Below, in pieces: positions 5,876 to 14,380 of a stretch of 21,535 bases of DNA (the stretch's first letter is position 1; each line of letters starts with the position of its first letter). The stretch covers positions 1 through 21,535 of the forward strand of contig JBEKJI010000033.1 in assembly GCA_050011315.1 (NCBI GenBank), written 5' to 3'. The notes under the pieces were generated by a model, which saw only the letters and a program-made list of their open reading frames with translations, did not search any database and had not been told where the DNA came from. The translations under genes and the position numbers were made by a program. This stretch comes from Fen-549 sp050011315 (GTDB lineage Bacteria; Actinomycetota; Thermoleophilia; Gaiellales; Gaiellaceae).

Positions 5876-7930
5876 CTATTCGACGGTACTCGACTCGCGC
5901 ACGACCAGCTCGACGGGAACTACCGACACCGCTGGCGGCTCTCCCGGGTGCTCGAGAAGCCCGAGCATGGCGGCGATCAATCTCTCTGCGAGAGCATCCT
6001 GGTTCTGGCGCACGGTCGTGAGCGAGGGCTCGACGAGGCGGGCGTAGTCGATGTCATCGAAGCCGACGACCGCGACGTCGTCGGGGATCTTCAGCCCGGC
6101 TGCCTCGATCGCGGCCATCGCCCCGATCGCCATCACATCGCTGGCACAGAAGACGGCGTCGGGCGGCTCGGGCAGGGCCAGGAATGCCTGCGTCGCCTCG
6201 AAGGCCGGTCTGGGAAGCCAGTTAGCCATGGCGACGTACTCTTCGGGGCAGGGCAGACCGCAGCGTGCCAGCTCGCTCTGGTAGCCGAAGCGCCGGTCGA
6301 CGGTCGGGCGCTCGTCACCGCGACCGCCGATGAAGGCGATCCTCCGCCGGCCGGCCTCGATCAGATGGTGGGTTACTTCGACCGCACCGCCGATGTTGTC
6401 GGACATCACGAAGGCGATCCGGTTGCTGAGCAGGTCGACGTCGAAAGTGACGCAGGGGAAGCTGGAGGCGGCGAGCGCCGCGACCGACGGCTCCTCGAGC
6501 GGTAGAGAGATGATGACCAGCCCGTCGGCCCGGTACCTCTCGCAGAGCTCGAGAAAGGGCGGATACAGTGCTCCGGTAATCGTCCCGACGTTGGTGATGA
6601 CGAGCAGGTCGACCGCGCGCGCGTAAGCACGCGCGCGAATCCCGTAGAAGAGCTCGTCGAAGAAGGCGTGGCGGAAGCTCTGGTCGGGCGAGGTGTCGAG
6701 CGCGAGCGCGACCAGACGGCGCTTGTCGGGCCGCCACTCCTGTTGAAGCGTCCCCGAAAACGCCGTTCCTGGAGTCCTCGGAAGGGAGTCGCCGGTCTCG
6801 TCTAGCAGCCGGAAGAGAGCCGAGGCAGAGAGGCGTGAAGCGCGTTCTCCGATCACCTGTCCGCTCAGGATCTCGATGCGTTCGGTCTGCTCGTGCGCAG
6901 CCTGCGAGGGAGCGCTTGCGCTCGAAGGTGCCTGCGCCACAGTTGACTCGCGCACGACCAGCTCGACGGGGAGGACGGATGTGGGCGGAGGGTTGTCCGG
7001 TGAGTCGAGCATGCGCAGGATCGCTTCGACTGCGGCTGTCCCCAGCCCAACGAGGTTCTGGCGAACGCTGGTGAGGGACGGTACGACGATCGAGGCGTAG
7101 TCGCTGTCGTCGAAGCCCGCCACGGCGATGTCTTCAGGAATTCGCATCCCCGCTTCTTCGATCGCCGCCATCGCTCCGATCGCCATCACGTCGCTAGCGC
7201 AGAAGATGGCGTCCGGTGGTTCCGGAAGCTCCAATACCTGTCGAGTCAGGTCGCGAGCCGGCCCGTGTAGCCAACCGGCGAGCATCACGTACTCCTCGCG
7301 CAACTCGAGCTCGAATTCGCCCAGGGCGCTCTCGTAGCCGAGACGGCGGTCGATGTTCGCCGGCTCTGGACCCCAGGCGCCGATATAGGCGATCCGTTTT
7401 CGGCCCAGCTCGGCCAGATGCCGAACCGCGGCCGCGGCTCCGCCGACGTTGTCCGAGCTGATGAAACTGGCACGCGGTCCGAAGAGCTGGGTCTCGATCG
7501 CAACAGTTGGGAACCCGGACGCGACGAGCTCAGCCAGCTCGGGCTCATCCGGGAGGAAGGCGGCTAAGACGATTCCCTCGGCCTCGTGGTACCGGCATAT
7601 TTCGAAGTAGTGGCTAGCCTCGCCGCTGATCTGGCTGGACGGCGCGGTGAGGAGAAGGAGATCGACGTTGCCGGCATCCGCTCGCATCCGGATTCCGAAG
7701 AGAACGTCATCGAAGAAGGCATGCTGGCGCGTGCGTCCGCCCTTGAGGCTCAGCATCTGTGGATCGAGGTTCATCGCAACGCCGATCAGGCGCCGTTGGC
7801 CGGTCCGGTCGCGGTGCTCTTCCGCCAGTGCACTGGCTCGAGCCAGGGTCGTCGCGCTGGCGAGATTGGCTTCGCCAAGCAACTCGTAAACCGCCCGTGG
7901 CGGTAATCGCTCGCTCGATTCGCCTTGCAT
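5876..7930 (-). CDS. Tandem LacI/GalR-type ligand-binding protein without a visible DNA-binding domain
   Basis: The product is 684 residues in two homologous halves. Each half is a LacI-family (type 1 periplasmic-binding-like) sensor module, at about 47-335 and 400-684. Both carry IFCASDVMAIGAMAAIE or VFCASDVMAIGAMAAIE, then AVAGFDDSDYA or AVVGFDDIDYA, PSLT.VRQN and a closing VPVELVVREST. Each half is preceded by a short related segment (AVYELLGEANL and ALFRLLDETGD) where a LacI protein would have its helix-turn-helix. No 'T..DVA..AGVS..TVSR.LN' motif is present in either place. The frame remains open for at least 110 nt upstream of 7930 but encodes no helix-turn-helix there either. No signal peptide is visible, so it is probably cytoplasmic. 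The ligand is unknown. It lies 159 bp behind trpA on the same strand. Confidence 0.85.
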   Translation of the reverse strand: MQGESSERLPPRAVYELLGEANLASATTLARASALAEEHRDRTGQRRLIGVAMNLDPQMLSLKGGRTRQHAFFDDVLFGIRMRADAGNVDLLLLTAPSSQISGEASHYFEICRYHEAEGIVLAAFLPDEPELAELVASGFPTVAIETQLFGPRASFISSDNVGGAAAAVRHLAELGRKRIAYIGAWGPEPANIDRRLGYESALGEFELELREEYVMLAGWLHGPARDLTRQVLELPEPPDAIFCASDVMAIGAMAAIEEAGMRIPEDIAVAGFDDSDYASIVVPSLTSVRQNLVGLGTAAVEAILRMLDSPDNPPPTSVLPVELVVRESTVAQAPSSASAPSQAAHEQTERIEILSGQVIGERASRLSASALFRLLDETGDSLPRTPGTAFSGTLQQEWRPDKRRLVALALDTSPDQSFRHAFFDELFYGIRARAYARAVDLLVITNVGTITGALYPPFLELCERYRADGLVIISLPLEEPSVAALAASSFPCVTFDVDLLSNRIAFVMSDNIGGAVEVTHHLIEAGRRRIAFIGGRGDERPTVDRRFGYQSELARCGLPCPEEYVAMANWLPRPAFEATQAFLALPEPPDAVFCASDVMAIGAMAAIEAAGLKIPDDVAVVGFDDIDYARLVEPSLTTVRQNQDALAERLIAAMLGLLEHPGEPPAVSVVPVELVVRESSTVE

Positions 7931-8089
7931 GACCTGGAGGTCGGCCGTATTGGATCCTAGTTGAGTAGTAGCACCGAGATCGAAAGCGCGCAGCCCGGAC
8001 TCAGGTGGGGCAGGCTCCCGAAGCGAGCTGATGATCGACTCGGAGGCGGGTTCAGGCGAGGGTCGTGTGCGGGTGAGCCGGAGCGTGGC

Positions 8090-8797
8090 CTAAGCGCCGT
8101 CCAGCGCCGCCCGCAGCGAAGCGACGTACCGGCGCAGCTCCTCGGCGCTGCGCTCGGCCACTTCGATCGCGCGCGAGCCGACGATGACGCCGTCTGCGAG
8201 CTCGGCCGCAGCCCGGGCATGCTCGGGTGTCGAGATACCGAAGCCGGCGTAGAGCGGCAGCCCGGGTGGAGCGAGACGGCGGGCACGGAGCGCCAGTCCG
8301 CCGAGCGCCGAGGAGAGCTCCGTCCGTGCTCCCGTCGTGCCGGTGAGCGTGACCAGGTAGAGCCAGCCGTCGGTGGTCTCGGCCGCCAGCTTGATCCGCT
8401 CGTCGGTGGAGGTGGGGGCGACGAGCTGGATACGCGTGAGCTCCGGGTGTACGTCCACCGGTAGGTCGGGTACGAGGATCGCGCCGGCACCGGCGGCGCG
8501 CGCGTCGGCGACGAAGCGCTCCTGCCCGTAGGCCTCGAGCAGGGCGGAGTAGACGAAAGGGACGAGTGGAACCTGCACGCGACCTCGGATCTCGGCCAGT
8601 CCTTCCAGGCAAGCCTTCGTTCGCATACCTTCGGCGAGCGCTCTCTCGGCTGCGCGACGGATCACCGGGCCGTCGGCGAGGGGATCGGAGAAAGGGAAAC
8701 CGAGCTCGATCAGGTCGGCTCCGCCCTCGACCGCCGCCACGGCGAGATCGGGAGTCGAGCGTCCCGACATCAGGAAGATGACCAGCTTCTTACTCAT
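8090..8797 (-). CDS. trpA: Tryptophan synthase alpha chain
   Basis: The product is 235 residues. It splits indole-3-glycerol phosphate into indole and glyceraldehyde 3-phosphate and hands indole to TrpB. Catalytic Glu31 (LIELGFPFSDP) and Asp42 (ADGP) are present, as are PDLP, a TLTGTTGARTEL version of the flexible loop, GFGIS and GVIVGS. It is about 30 residues shorter than typical TrpA. The usual N-terminal helix before the first strand is missing, so the protein starts almost at 'LVIFLMSG'. The ATG at 8797 has AGGAGA at good spacing and no better start lies in frame upstream. It is the last trp gene, 58 bp after trpB. Confidence 0.95.
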   Translation of the reverse strand: MSKKLVIFLMSGRSTPDLAVAAVEGGADLIELGFPFSDPLADGPVIRRAAERALAEGMRTKACLEGLAEIRGRVQVPLVPFVYSALLEAYGQERFVADARAAGAGAILVPDLPVDVHPELTRIQLVAPTSTDERIKLAAETTDGWLYLVTLTGTTGARTELSSALGGLALRARRLAPPGLPLYAGFGISTPEHARAAAELADGVIVGSRAIEVAERSAEELRRYVASLRAALDGA

Positions 8798-8855
8798 GCC
8801 TGTCTCCTGGAGCTCATGCCTGGCGCCGGAACATGTCCGAAAAGAGCGCGCCCGC

Positions 8856-10022
8856 TCACGAGTCTCGCCCCAAATGCGCGAGCGCTTCGTCCAGATCCTT
8901 GTCGCCCCGTCCCGACAGGCAGACGATGAGCAGCGACTCGTCGATATCGAGAGCCCGAGCCAGGGCGTGAGACGACTCGAGCGCCGGGATGATGCCCTCC
9001 GTCCGCGTCAGCCGCTCGAACGCGGCGAGAGCCTCCGCATCGGTACAGGCGAGGTAGGTCGCCCGGCCGCTGTCGCGCAGGGCGGCGTGCTCGGGGCCGA
9101 CGCCCGGGTAGTCGAGCCCGGCCGAGATCGAGTGGGCATCGGCGATTTGGCCGTCCTCGTCGGCGAGCACAAGCGAGCGAGCGCCGTGCAGCACGGCGAT
9201 CCGACCCGAGCCCAGGCTGGCCGCTCCCGCCGCCTCGACGCCGTACAGCTTCACCTCGGCGTCGTCGAGGAAGCCGGCGAACATACCGATCGAATTGGAG
9301 CCGCCGCCGACGCAGGCGACGACCGCCTCGGGCAGCCGCCCTTCGCGCTCGAGGAACTGCACTCTCGACTCGCGCCCGATCACCGCCTGCAGCTCGCGCA
9401 CGATCTCGGGGTAGGGGTGAGGGCCGACGCAGGAGCCGATCAGATAGTGGGTCGTCTCGACGTTGGTGATCCAGTCGCGGATCGCCTCGCTCGTCGCCTC
9501 CTTGAGCGTCTGCGTGCCGATATCGACCGGGCGAACTTCGGCGCCGAGCAGCCGCATACGCTCGACGTTGGGCCGCTGCCGGCGCATATCTTCGACGCCC
9601 ATGTAGACGACGCAGTCGAGCCCGAAGCGAGCGCAGACGGTGGCGGTTGCGACTCCGTGCTGGCCGGCGCCGGTCTCGGCGACGATCCGCTTCTTGCCCA
9701 GCCTGCGCGCCAGCACGATCTGGCCGAGCGCGTTGTTGAGCTTGTGCGCGCCGGTGTGCATCAGATCCTCGCGTTTGAGGTAGATGCGCTTCTCCGGACA
9801 GAAGCGCTCGGTCAGCGTCAGCGGCGTCGGCCGGCCGCCGTAGTTGGTCAGGAGCTCGTGCAGCTCGCGGGCGAAGCTCTCGTCAGCCTGCGCCGCGCGC
9901 CAGCCCGCCTCCAGCTCCTCGAGCGCGGGGATCAGCGTCTCGGGAACGTAACGCCCTCCGTAGGGGCCGTAGAGACCGCGGCCCTCGTCCGGCGGCGCGG
10001 GCTTTGCTGATGACGATGACAC
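8856..10022 (-). CDS. trpB: Tryptophan synthase beta chain
   Basis: The product is 388 residues, a normal length. It joins indole and serine to make tryptophan using pyridoxal phosphate. GPYGGRYVPETL near the N-terminus, KREDLMHTGAHKLNN (PLP lysine at 94), ETGAGQHGVATA and the phosphate loop VGGGSNSIGMF are all present. This is the standard TrpB1 form that pairs with TrpA. It starts with GTG at 10022, preceded by GGAG about 7 nt away, and follows the trpC-trpF fusion by 24 bp. The first ~14 residues are Ser/Pro-rich and not conserved. Confidence 0.97.
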   Translation of the reverse strand: MSSSSAKPAPPDEGRGLYGPYGGRYVPETLIPALEELEAGWRAAQADESFARELHELLTNYGGRPTPLTLTERFCPEKRIYLKREDLMHTGAHKLNNALGQIVLARRLGKKRIVAETGAGQHGVATATVCARFGLDCVVYMGVEDMRRQRPNVERMRLLGAEVRPVDIGTQTLKEATSEAIRDWITNVETTHYLIGSCVGPHPYPEIVRELQAVIGRESRVQFLEREGRLPEAVVACVGGGSNSIGMFAGFLDDAEVKLYGVEAAGAASLGSGRIAVLHGARSLVLADEDGQIADAHSISAGLDYPGVGPEHAALRDSGRATYLACTDAEALAAFERLTRTEGIIPALESSHALARALDIDESLLIVCLSGRGDKDLDEALAHLGRDS

Positions 10023-10046
10023 CTGAGGGCTCCTCTCCTCGCGTTT

Positions 10047-11231
10047 CTACCTGGATGTCGTGCTGCTAGCGACCGCTACCGCTCGTACGAATTCGCGTAC
10101 GCGCCTGTGGTTCTTCAGCCCCGGGGCGGTCTCCAGCGACGACGAGGCATCGACGGCCCAGGGCCGGACGCGCTCGATCGCTTCGGCGACGTTCTCGGGA
10201 TCGAGCCCACCGGCCAGCATCACTCTTCGCTCGCGGCTGGCCGCGGCGGCCCGGTCGAGATGGCCGCTGTCTGCGCTCTGCCACGGTAGGTCGAGCACCT
10301 CGGCGACCGCCTCGTCGCCGCGGTAGAGGACGGCGTCTCGGGCGCGATGACCGTCCTCGCGGGCGTAGAGCTGAACGAGATCGGCGTTTGTCTCGTGGCG
10401 CTCACCGACGAAGACGGCCACCGAGAGCATCGTCTCGGGCACCTCGAGCACTCCGGGCGCCCGCCTCGGGCTCTCCGCCGCGAGCACGAAGCCGGCCATG
10501 TCCACCCCGGCCGCCGCCGCAACCTCGACATCCTCGCTGCAGGTGAGACCGCAGACCTTCACCAGCGGGCGCGAGATCAGCTCCTCGAGCTTGGCCGCCG
10601 GGTCGGGCGCGCGCATCAGGGCGGAGCCGACTAGCACGGCGCCGGCTCCCGCCAACTCGGCCGCCGCCGCCTGGGCGCGAGACCAGATACCGCTTTCGGC
10701 AACGATCACACGGTCGCGTGGCGCGCCGGCCACGAGCTCGAGCTGAGTTCGGCGATCGATCGCGAAACTGGACAGGTCGCGGCAGTTGATCCCGATCGGA
10801 TCGGCGCCGAGCGCGATCGCGCGCTCGAGCTCCTCGGCGTTATGAGCCTCCACGAGCGTGTCCAGGCCGAGGACTTCGGCGAACTCGCGCAGGTTGCGAG
10901 CCTGTGCGTCGGCGAGATCGCGGAGGATCAGCAGCACCGCGTCGGCGCCCGCCTTGGCGAGCTCGCGGATCTGTTCCTCTTCGGAAAAGAAGCCCTTGGC
11001 GAGCAGGGGCGCTCTGGTTGCCGCTCTGGCCGCGCGTAGATCATCGATCGAGCCGCCGAAGCGCTCGTCCACCAGTACCGAGATCGCTGCCGCGCCCGCT
11101 CCGTTGAAGGCACGCGCGAGTGCGACCGGATCGGCGTCGGGGCGCAGCTCGCCGGCCGAGGGCGAGCGTCGCTTGATCTCGGCGATCGCCTGCAGGCCCG
11201 GGCGGGCGAGAGCGTCGAAGAGACGTCCCAT
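10047..11231 (-). CDS. trpCF: Fused indole-3-glycerol phosphate synthase / phosphoribosylanthranilate isomerase
   Basis: The product is 394 residues. Residues 1-~220 are TrpC: AIAEIKRRSPSAG, LLAKGFF (Lys79), LVEAH (Glu129), IGINCRDL and VAESGI. Residues ~223-394 are TrpF: KVCGLT (catalytic Cys227), GFVLAAESPR, AVFVGE, MLAGGLDPENV and VDASSSLE..PGLKN. The order is that of the E. coli TrpC-TrpF fusion. Two things are odd. TrpC lacks about 30 residues of its usual N-terminal helical extension. TrpF is compact (~170 residues) and has lost the GG(T/S)G..F.W loop; Asp313 in VLDLPW is the best candidate for its catalytic acid. The ATG directly follows the TAG stop of trpD in the same frame, so no upstream extension is possible. 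Confidence 0.92.
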   Translation of the reverse strand: MGRLFDALARPGLQAIAEIKRRSPSAGELRPDADPVALARAFNGAGAAAISVLVDERFGGSIDDLRAARAATRAPLLAKGFFSEEEQIRELAKAGADAVLLILRDLADAQARNLREFAEVLGLDTLVEAHNAEELERAIALGADPIGINCRDLSSFAIDRRTQLELVAGAPRDRVIVAESGIWSRAQAAAAELAGAGAVLVGSALMRAPDPAAKLEELISRPLVKVCGLTCSEDVEVAAAAGVDMAGFVLAAESPRRAPGVLEVPETMLSVAVFVGERHETNADLVQLYAREDGHRARDAVLYRGDEAVAEVLDLPWQSADSGHLDRAAAASRERRVMLAGGLDPENVAEAIERVRPWAVDASSSLETAPGLKNHRRVREFVRAVAVASSTTSR

Positions 11232-12253
11232 CTAGCTCTTCACCTCGACCTCTTGCGAAAAGGCCACGAGCTCCTCCAGCCGCTCGTTGGCCTTGCGCGA
11301 GGAGACGGTCTCGATCGCTAGCTCGACGCCCTCGGCGAGATCCTCGGCCAGGCCCGCGGCGGCAATGGCGCCGGCGGCGTTGAAAAGGATCGCGTTGCGG
11401 CGACCGCCGTTGCCTCCCTGGAAGACCTCACGGATAGCGGCGGCATTGGCGGCCGGATCCCCTCCGCGCAGATCCTCGAGCTCGCAGCGCGGGATGCCGT
11501 AATCGAGCGGGTCGATCGTGCGCTCGATCACCTGGCCGCCTCTGACCTCGCAAACTTCGTTGGGGCCGAGCGGCGAGAGCTCGTCGAGCCCGCCTGCGCC
11601 GTGGACGACGAAGGCGCGCTTGCTGCCGAGCTGCAGCAGCGCCTCGGCGATCGGGCGCACCAGCGCCGCCGAGTAGACGCCGATCAGCTGGCAGCGGGCT
11701 CCGGCTGGGTTGGTGAGCGGGCCGAGGATGTTGAAGATGGTGCGCGTGGCCAGCTCGCGCCGCACCGGGCCGGCGTACTTCATCGCCGGATGATGAGCCT
11801 GCGCGAACATGAAGCCGAAGCCGAGCTCGTCGATCGAGCGGGCGATTCGCTCCGGCGCCAGCTCGAGGTTGAAGCCGAGCGCCTCGAGCACGTCGGCCGA
11901 GCCGCAGGCTGAGGAGGCGGCGCGGTTCCCGTGCTTGGCGACGGCGGCTCCGGCCGCCGCGGCCACGAGCGCCGCCGCGGTCGAGATATTGATCGTGCAC
12001 TGGCCGTCGCCGCCGGTCCCGGCAGTGTCCACGAGATCGGTCCGTTTGGGCTTGACCGAAACCACATGCGAGCGCATCGCCTCGGCGCAGCCCGCGATCT
12101 CCTCCGCGGTCTCTCCCTTGGCCCTGAGCGCGATCAAGAAACCGGCGATCTGCGCCTGTGTTGCCTGCCCGGACATGATCTCGTCCATCACCTCGCGCGC
12201 CTCGGAGCGTGTGAAATCGCTTCTCTCCAGCGCTTTTGCAATCGCGTCAGTAA

Positions 12254-12257
<4 letters not shown>
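11232..12257 (-). CDS. trpD: Anthranilate phosphoribosyltransferase
   Basis: The product is 341 residues, full length. It joins anthranilate to phosphoribosyl pyrophosphate. The glycine loop GTGGD is at 80-84, and KHGNRAASSACGSAD at 108-122 is the conserved anthranilate/PRPP site. MKYAGPVRRELATRTIFNILGPLTNP is the standard middle signature. The ATG at 12257 overlaps the trpG stop by 4 bp (ATGA), so the two are translationally coupled. Its TAG stop abuts the trpC-trpF start with no spacer. Confidence 0.97.
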
Positions 12258-12810
<553 letters not shown>

Positions 12811-12814
<4 letters not shown>

Positions 12815-12921
12815 TTTTCGCCCTCCTGGCCAGGTAGCGCTCCGGCCGGGCCGAACACAGCGCCGCCCCAGAAGATCGAGAAGCGATCCTGCGGCGACTG
12901 TACAAACGCCGAACTCGTCAT
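12811..12921 (-). CDS. Small 36-residue protein coupled between trpE and trpG
   Basis: An ATG overlaps the trpE stop (ATGA at 12921-12918). The frame runs 36 codons and ends in a TGA that overlaps the trpG GTG start (GTGA at 12814-12811). It therefore fills the trpE-trpG gap exactly and is coupled at both ends. The product starts MTSSAFVQSPQDRFSIFWG, continues with a short Gly/Ala/Phe/Pro stretch (GAVFGPAGALPG) and ends in acidic and basic residues. The trpG ribosome binding site lies inside its last codons. I do not recognise a family. Either it is a real small protein, or it is a translated spacer that carries ribosomes into trpG. Confidence 0.55.
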
Positions 12922-14174
12922 CGTTCCGACTCCGCCAGCTCGATCGCGGCCTCGACGGCAGCAAGCTTGTTCAAGCACTCCTCGTGCTCGGCGGTCGGGT
13001 CGGAGTCGGTCACCAGCCCGGCGCCGGCCTGTAGGTAGGCGACCCCGTCCTTGAGCGCCAGCGAGCGGATGGCGATGCAGGTGTCGAAGGAGGAGGTGGC
13101 CGGGTCGTAGTAGCCGACCGCGCCGGCGTAGGTGCCGCGCCGGTAGTCCTCGAGCTCGGAGATGATCTGCATCGCCCGCACCTTGGGGGCGCCCGAGACT
13201 GTCCCGGCCGGGAAGCAGGCGCGGAGCAAATCGAACGGAGTCGCTCCGGGCTCGAGCTCGCCCACCACCTCGGAGATCAGGTGGGTGATGTGGGAGAAGC
13301 GTTCCGGGCGCATGAAGCGTTCGACGCGCACACTGCCGGGCCGGCAGACGCGAGAGAGATCGTTGCGACCGAGATCGACGAGCATGACGTGTTCGGCCTT
13401 GTCCTTCTCAGAGGAGAGCAGCGCCTGTTCGTCGCCCTCGCCCGGTTTGATCGAGCCGGCGATCGGGTTGAGGCTGGCGCGCTTCCCTTCGCACTTGACC
13501 ACAGTTTCGGGCGAAGAGCCGACCAGGGCGAGGTCATTCGGGAGCTCGAGCAGGAACAGGTACTCGGACGGGTTGACGCGCCGCAGCGCTCGGTAGAGAT
13601 CGAGCGCGCTGGCCGAGGTCGGCCGCTCTGCCCGCTGCGAGACCACGATCTGGAAGGCGTCGCCGGCCGTGATGTACTCCTTCGAGCGGCGGACCCAGCG
13701 CTCGTAGGTCGCCTGGTCGGGATAGCGGCGAAGCGGTCCGGAAACCCCCGTTCCTCTCGGCACCTCGGGCCGCGGCGTCGCGAGCAGGGCGGCGGTCGCC
13801 TTGGCGTCGCCGTAGAGAACCTCCGCAATTCCGCGAGCGTGGTCGAAGCGCACCAGCGTCTCGGGAACGACGAACTGGCTCTCGGGGTCTCGCGGCCCCA
13901 CCTCCGGTAGCGGCACCGTCGGCTCCAGCCGGGCGACGTAGTCGTAGGAGAGATAGCCGACGATCGGCTCGCCGAGCCGCTCGGCCTCGTCGAAGTCGAC
14001 GATCTGTGATCCGTATCCGACCAGCGAGTAGCGTCCGAGCCGGCCGTGCTCGACCGACTCCAGCAGAAAGGAGGCGCTGCCCGCGCCGCGCAGGCGTAAA
14101 TAGGCGCCGAGCGGTGTCAGCAGATCGGTAGCGATGGGTTTGGGGATGTTGGCTGTCTGTCTCATCACGGTCAT
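12918..14174 (-). CDS. trpE: Anthranilate synthase component I
   Basis: The product is 418 residues, compact for the family. It converts chorismate to anthranilate with ammonia from TrpG. The C-terminal chorismate-binding core is complete: AGDAFQIVVSQR, PNDLALVGSSPETVVK, NPIAGS, HVMLVDLGRNDLSRVC, AGTVSGAPKVRAMQII and QAGAGLVTDSDPTAEHEE. LLES at 37-40 and NPSEYLF are the sites that bind tryptophan in feedback-inhibited enzymes, so inhibition by tryptophan is expected. The start may be the ATG at 14174 or 14165. Neither has a Shine-Dalgarno sequence, and the attenuator's U-run ends about 10 nt upstream. It is the first structural gene of the trp operon. Confidence 0.95.
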   Translation of the reverse strand: MTVMRQTANIPKPIATDLLTPLGAYLRLRGAGSASFLLESVEHGRLGRYSLVGYGSQIVDFDEAERLGEPIVGYLSYDYVARLEPTVPLPEVGPRDPESQFVVPETLVRFDHARGIAEVLYGDAKATAALLATPRPEVPRGTGVSGPLRRYPDQATYERWVRRSKEYITAGDAFQIVVSQRAERPTSASALDLYRALRRVNPSEYLFLLELPNDLALVGSSPETVVKCEGKRASLNPIAGSIKPGEGDEQALLSSEKDKAEHVMLVDLGRNDLSRVCRPGSVRVERFMRPERFSHITHLISEVVGELEPGATPFDLLRACFPAGTVSGAPKVRAMQIISELEDYRRGTYAGAVGYYDPATSSFDTCIAIRSLALKDGVAYLQAGAGLVTDSDPTAEHEECLNKLAAVEAAIELAESER

Positions 14175-14183
14175 CAGGGCAAT

Positions 14184-14210
14184 AAAAAAGACCCCCGGCT
14201 TGGAAGGTCT
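14184..14210 (-). terminator. trp attenuator terminator
   Basis: On the minus strand AGACCTTC pairs with the GGGGGTCT segment (8 pairs, two G-U) and is followed by six T residues at 14189-14184. This is the only T-run intrinsic terminator I see in the window, and it lies just before trpE. Upstream, the Trp-codon segment GGGTGTGGCG (14285-14276) can pair with CGCCAACCC (14229-14221), and GAGCGG in the leader can pair with CCGCTC (14216-14211). Alternative folds are therefore possible. I did not resolve which one is the antiterminator. Confidence 0.75.
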
Positions 14211-14235
14211 CGAGCGGTTCGGGTTGGCGTCTAGA

Positions 14236-14313
14236 TCAGGTCCAGGCGACGCTCCCGCCCCGCTCGCTGCGCCAGCGCCACACCCAAGTCGTCCGCGAGG
14301 TCGAGTTCGTCAT
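14236..14313 (-). CDS. trpL: trp operon leader peptide
   Basis: A 25-codon ORF between the trp promoter and the attenuator starts with ATG at 14313. Four of its codons are UGG: residues 10, 12 and 14 (TWVWRWR) and residue 24, next to the stop. When charged tRNA-Trp is scarce, a ribosome should stall there and let transcription continue into trpE. The start has only a poorly spaced AAGG. The predicted transcription start falls at or next to the ATG, so it is probably translated as a leaderless mRNA. An in-frame TGA upstream rules out a longer peptide. Confidence 0.8.
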   Translation of the reverse strand: MTNSTSRTTWVWRWRSERGGSVAWT

Positions 14314-14320
14314 CGCCTTG

Positions 14321-14350
14321 AGAGTACGGGTTGAAACCGGTCGCCGTCAA
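14321..14350 (-). promoter_or_regulatory. trp operon promoter
   Basis: On the minus strand TTGACG (14350-14345) is followed after 18 bp by TACTCT (14326-14321), then 7 nt and the leader-peptide ATG at 14313. This is the best-matching -35/-10 pair in the window apart from the one at 3678-3707. It places the start of transcription at the start codon of the leader. Confidence 0.65.
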
Positions 14351-14357
14351 ATGGCGA

Positions 14358-14376
14358 GCCGGCGGAACGAGCCGGC
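14358..14376 (-). terminator. GC hairpin after the gene at 14381
   Basis: GCCGGC occurs twice (14358-14363 and 14371-14376) around a 7-nt spacer and can fold as a 6-bp stem. It begins 4 nt after the stop of the 14381-15325 gene and directly before the trp -35 box. There is no T-tract. It may insulate the trp operon from the upstream gene. Confidence 0.4.
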
Positions 14377-14380
14377 GCAG

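Noticed and set aside
7931..8040. Upstream helix-turn-helix for the LacI-like protein
   Set aside because: The frame is open here, but the translation contains no LacI-type 'DVA..AGVS' motif, so an overlooked DNA-binding domain is not supported.
8778..10010. 410-codon plus-strand open frame
   Set aside because: It is the antisense of trpB and shows only low-complexity Arg/Asp/Leu-rich sequence. Such shadows are common in GC-rich DNA.
12815..12964. N-terminal extension of trpG to the ATG at 12964
   Set aside because: The added 50 residues are Arg/Ser-rich, unlike any TrpG, and overlap trpE. The GTG at 12814 has a GGAGG site and starts exactly at the family's first strand.
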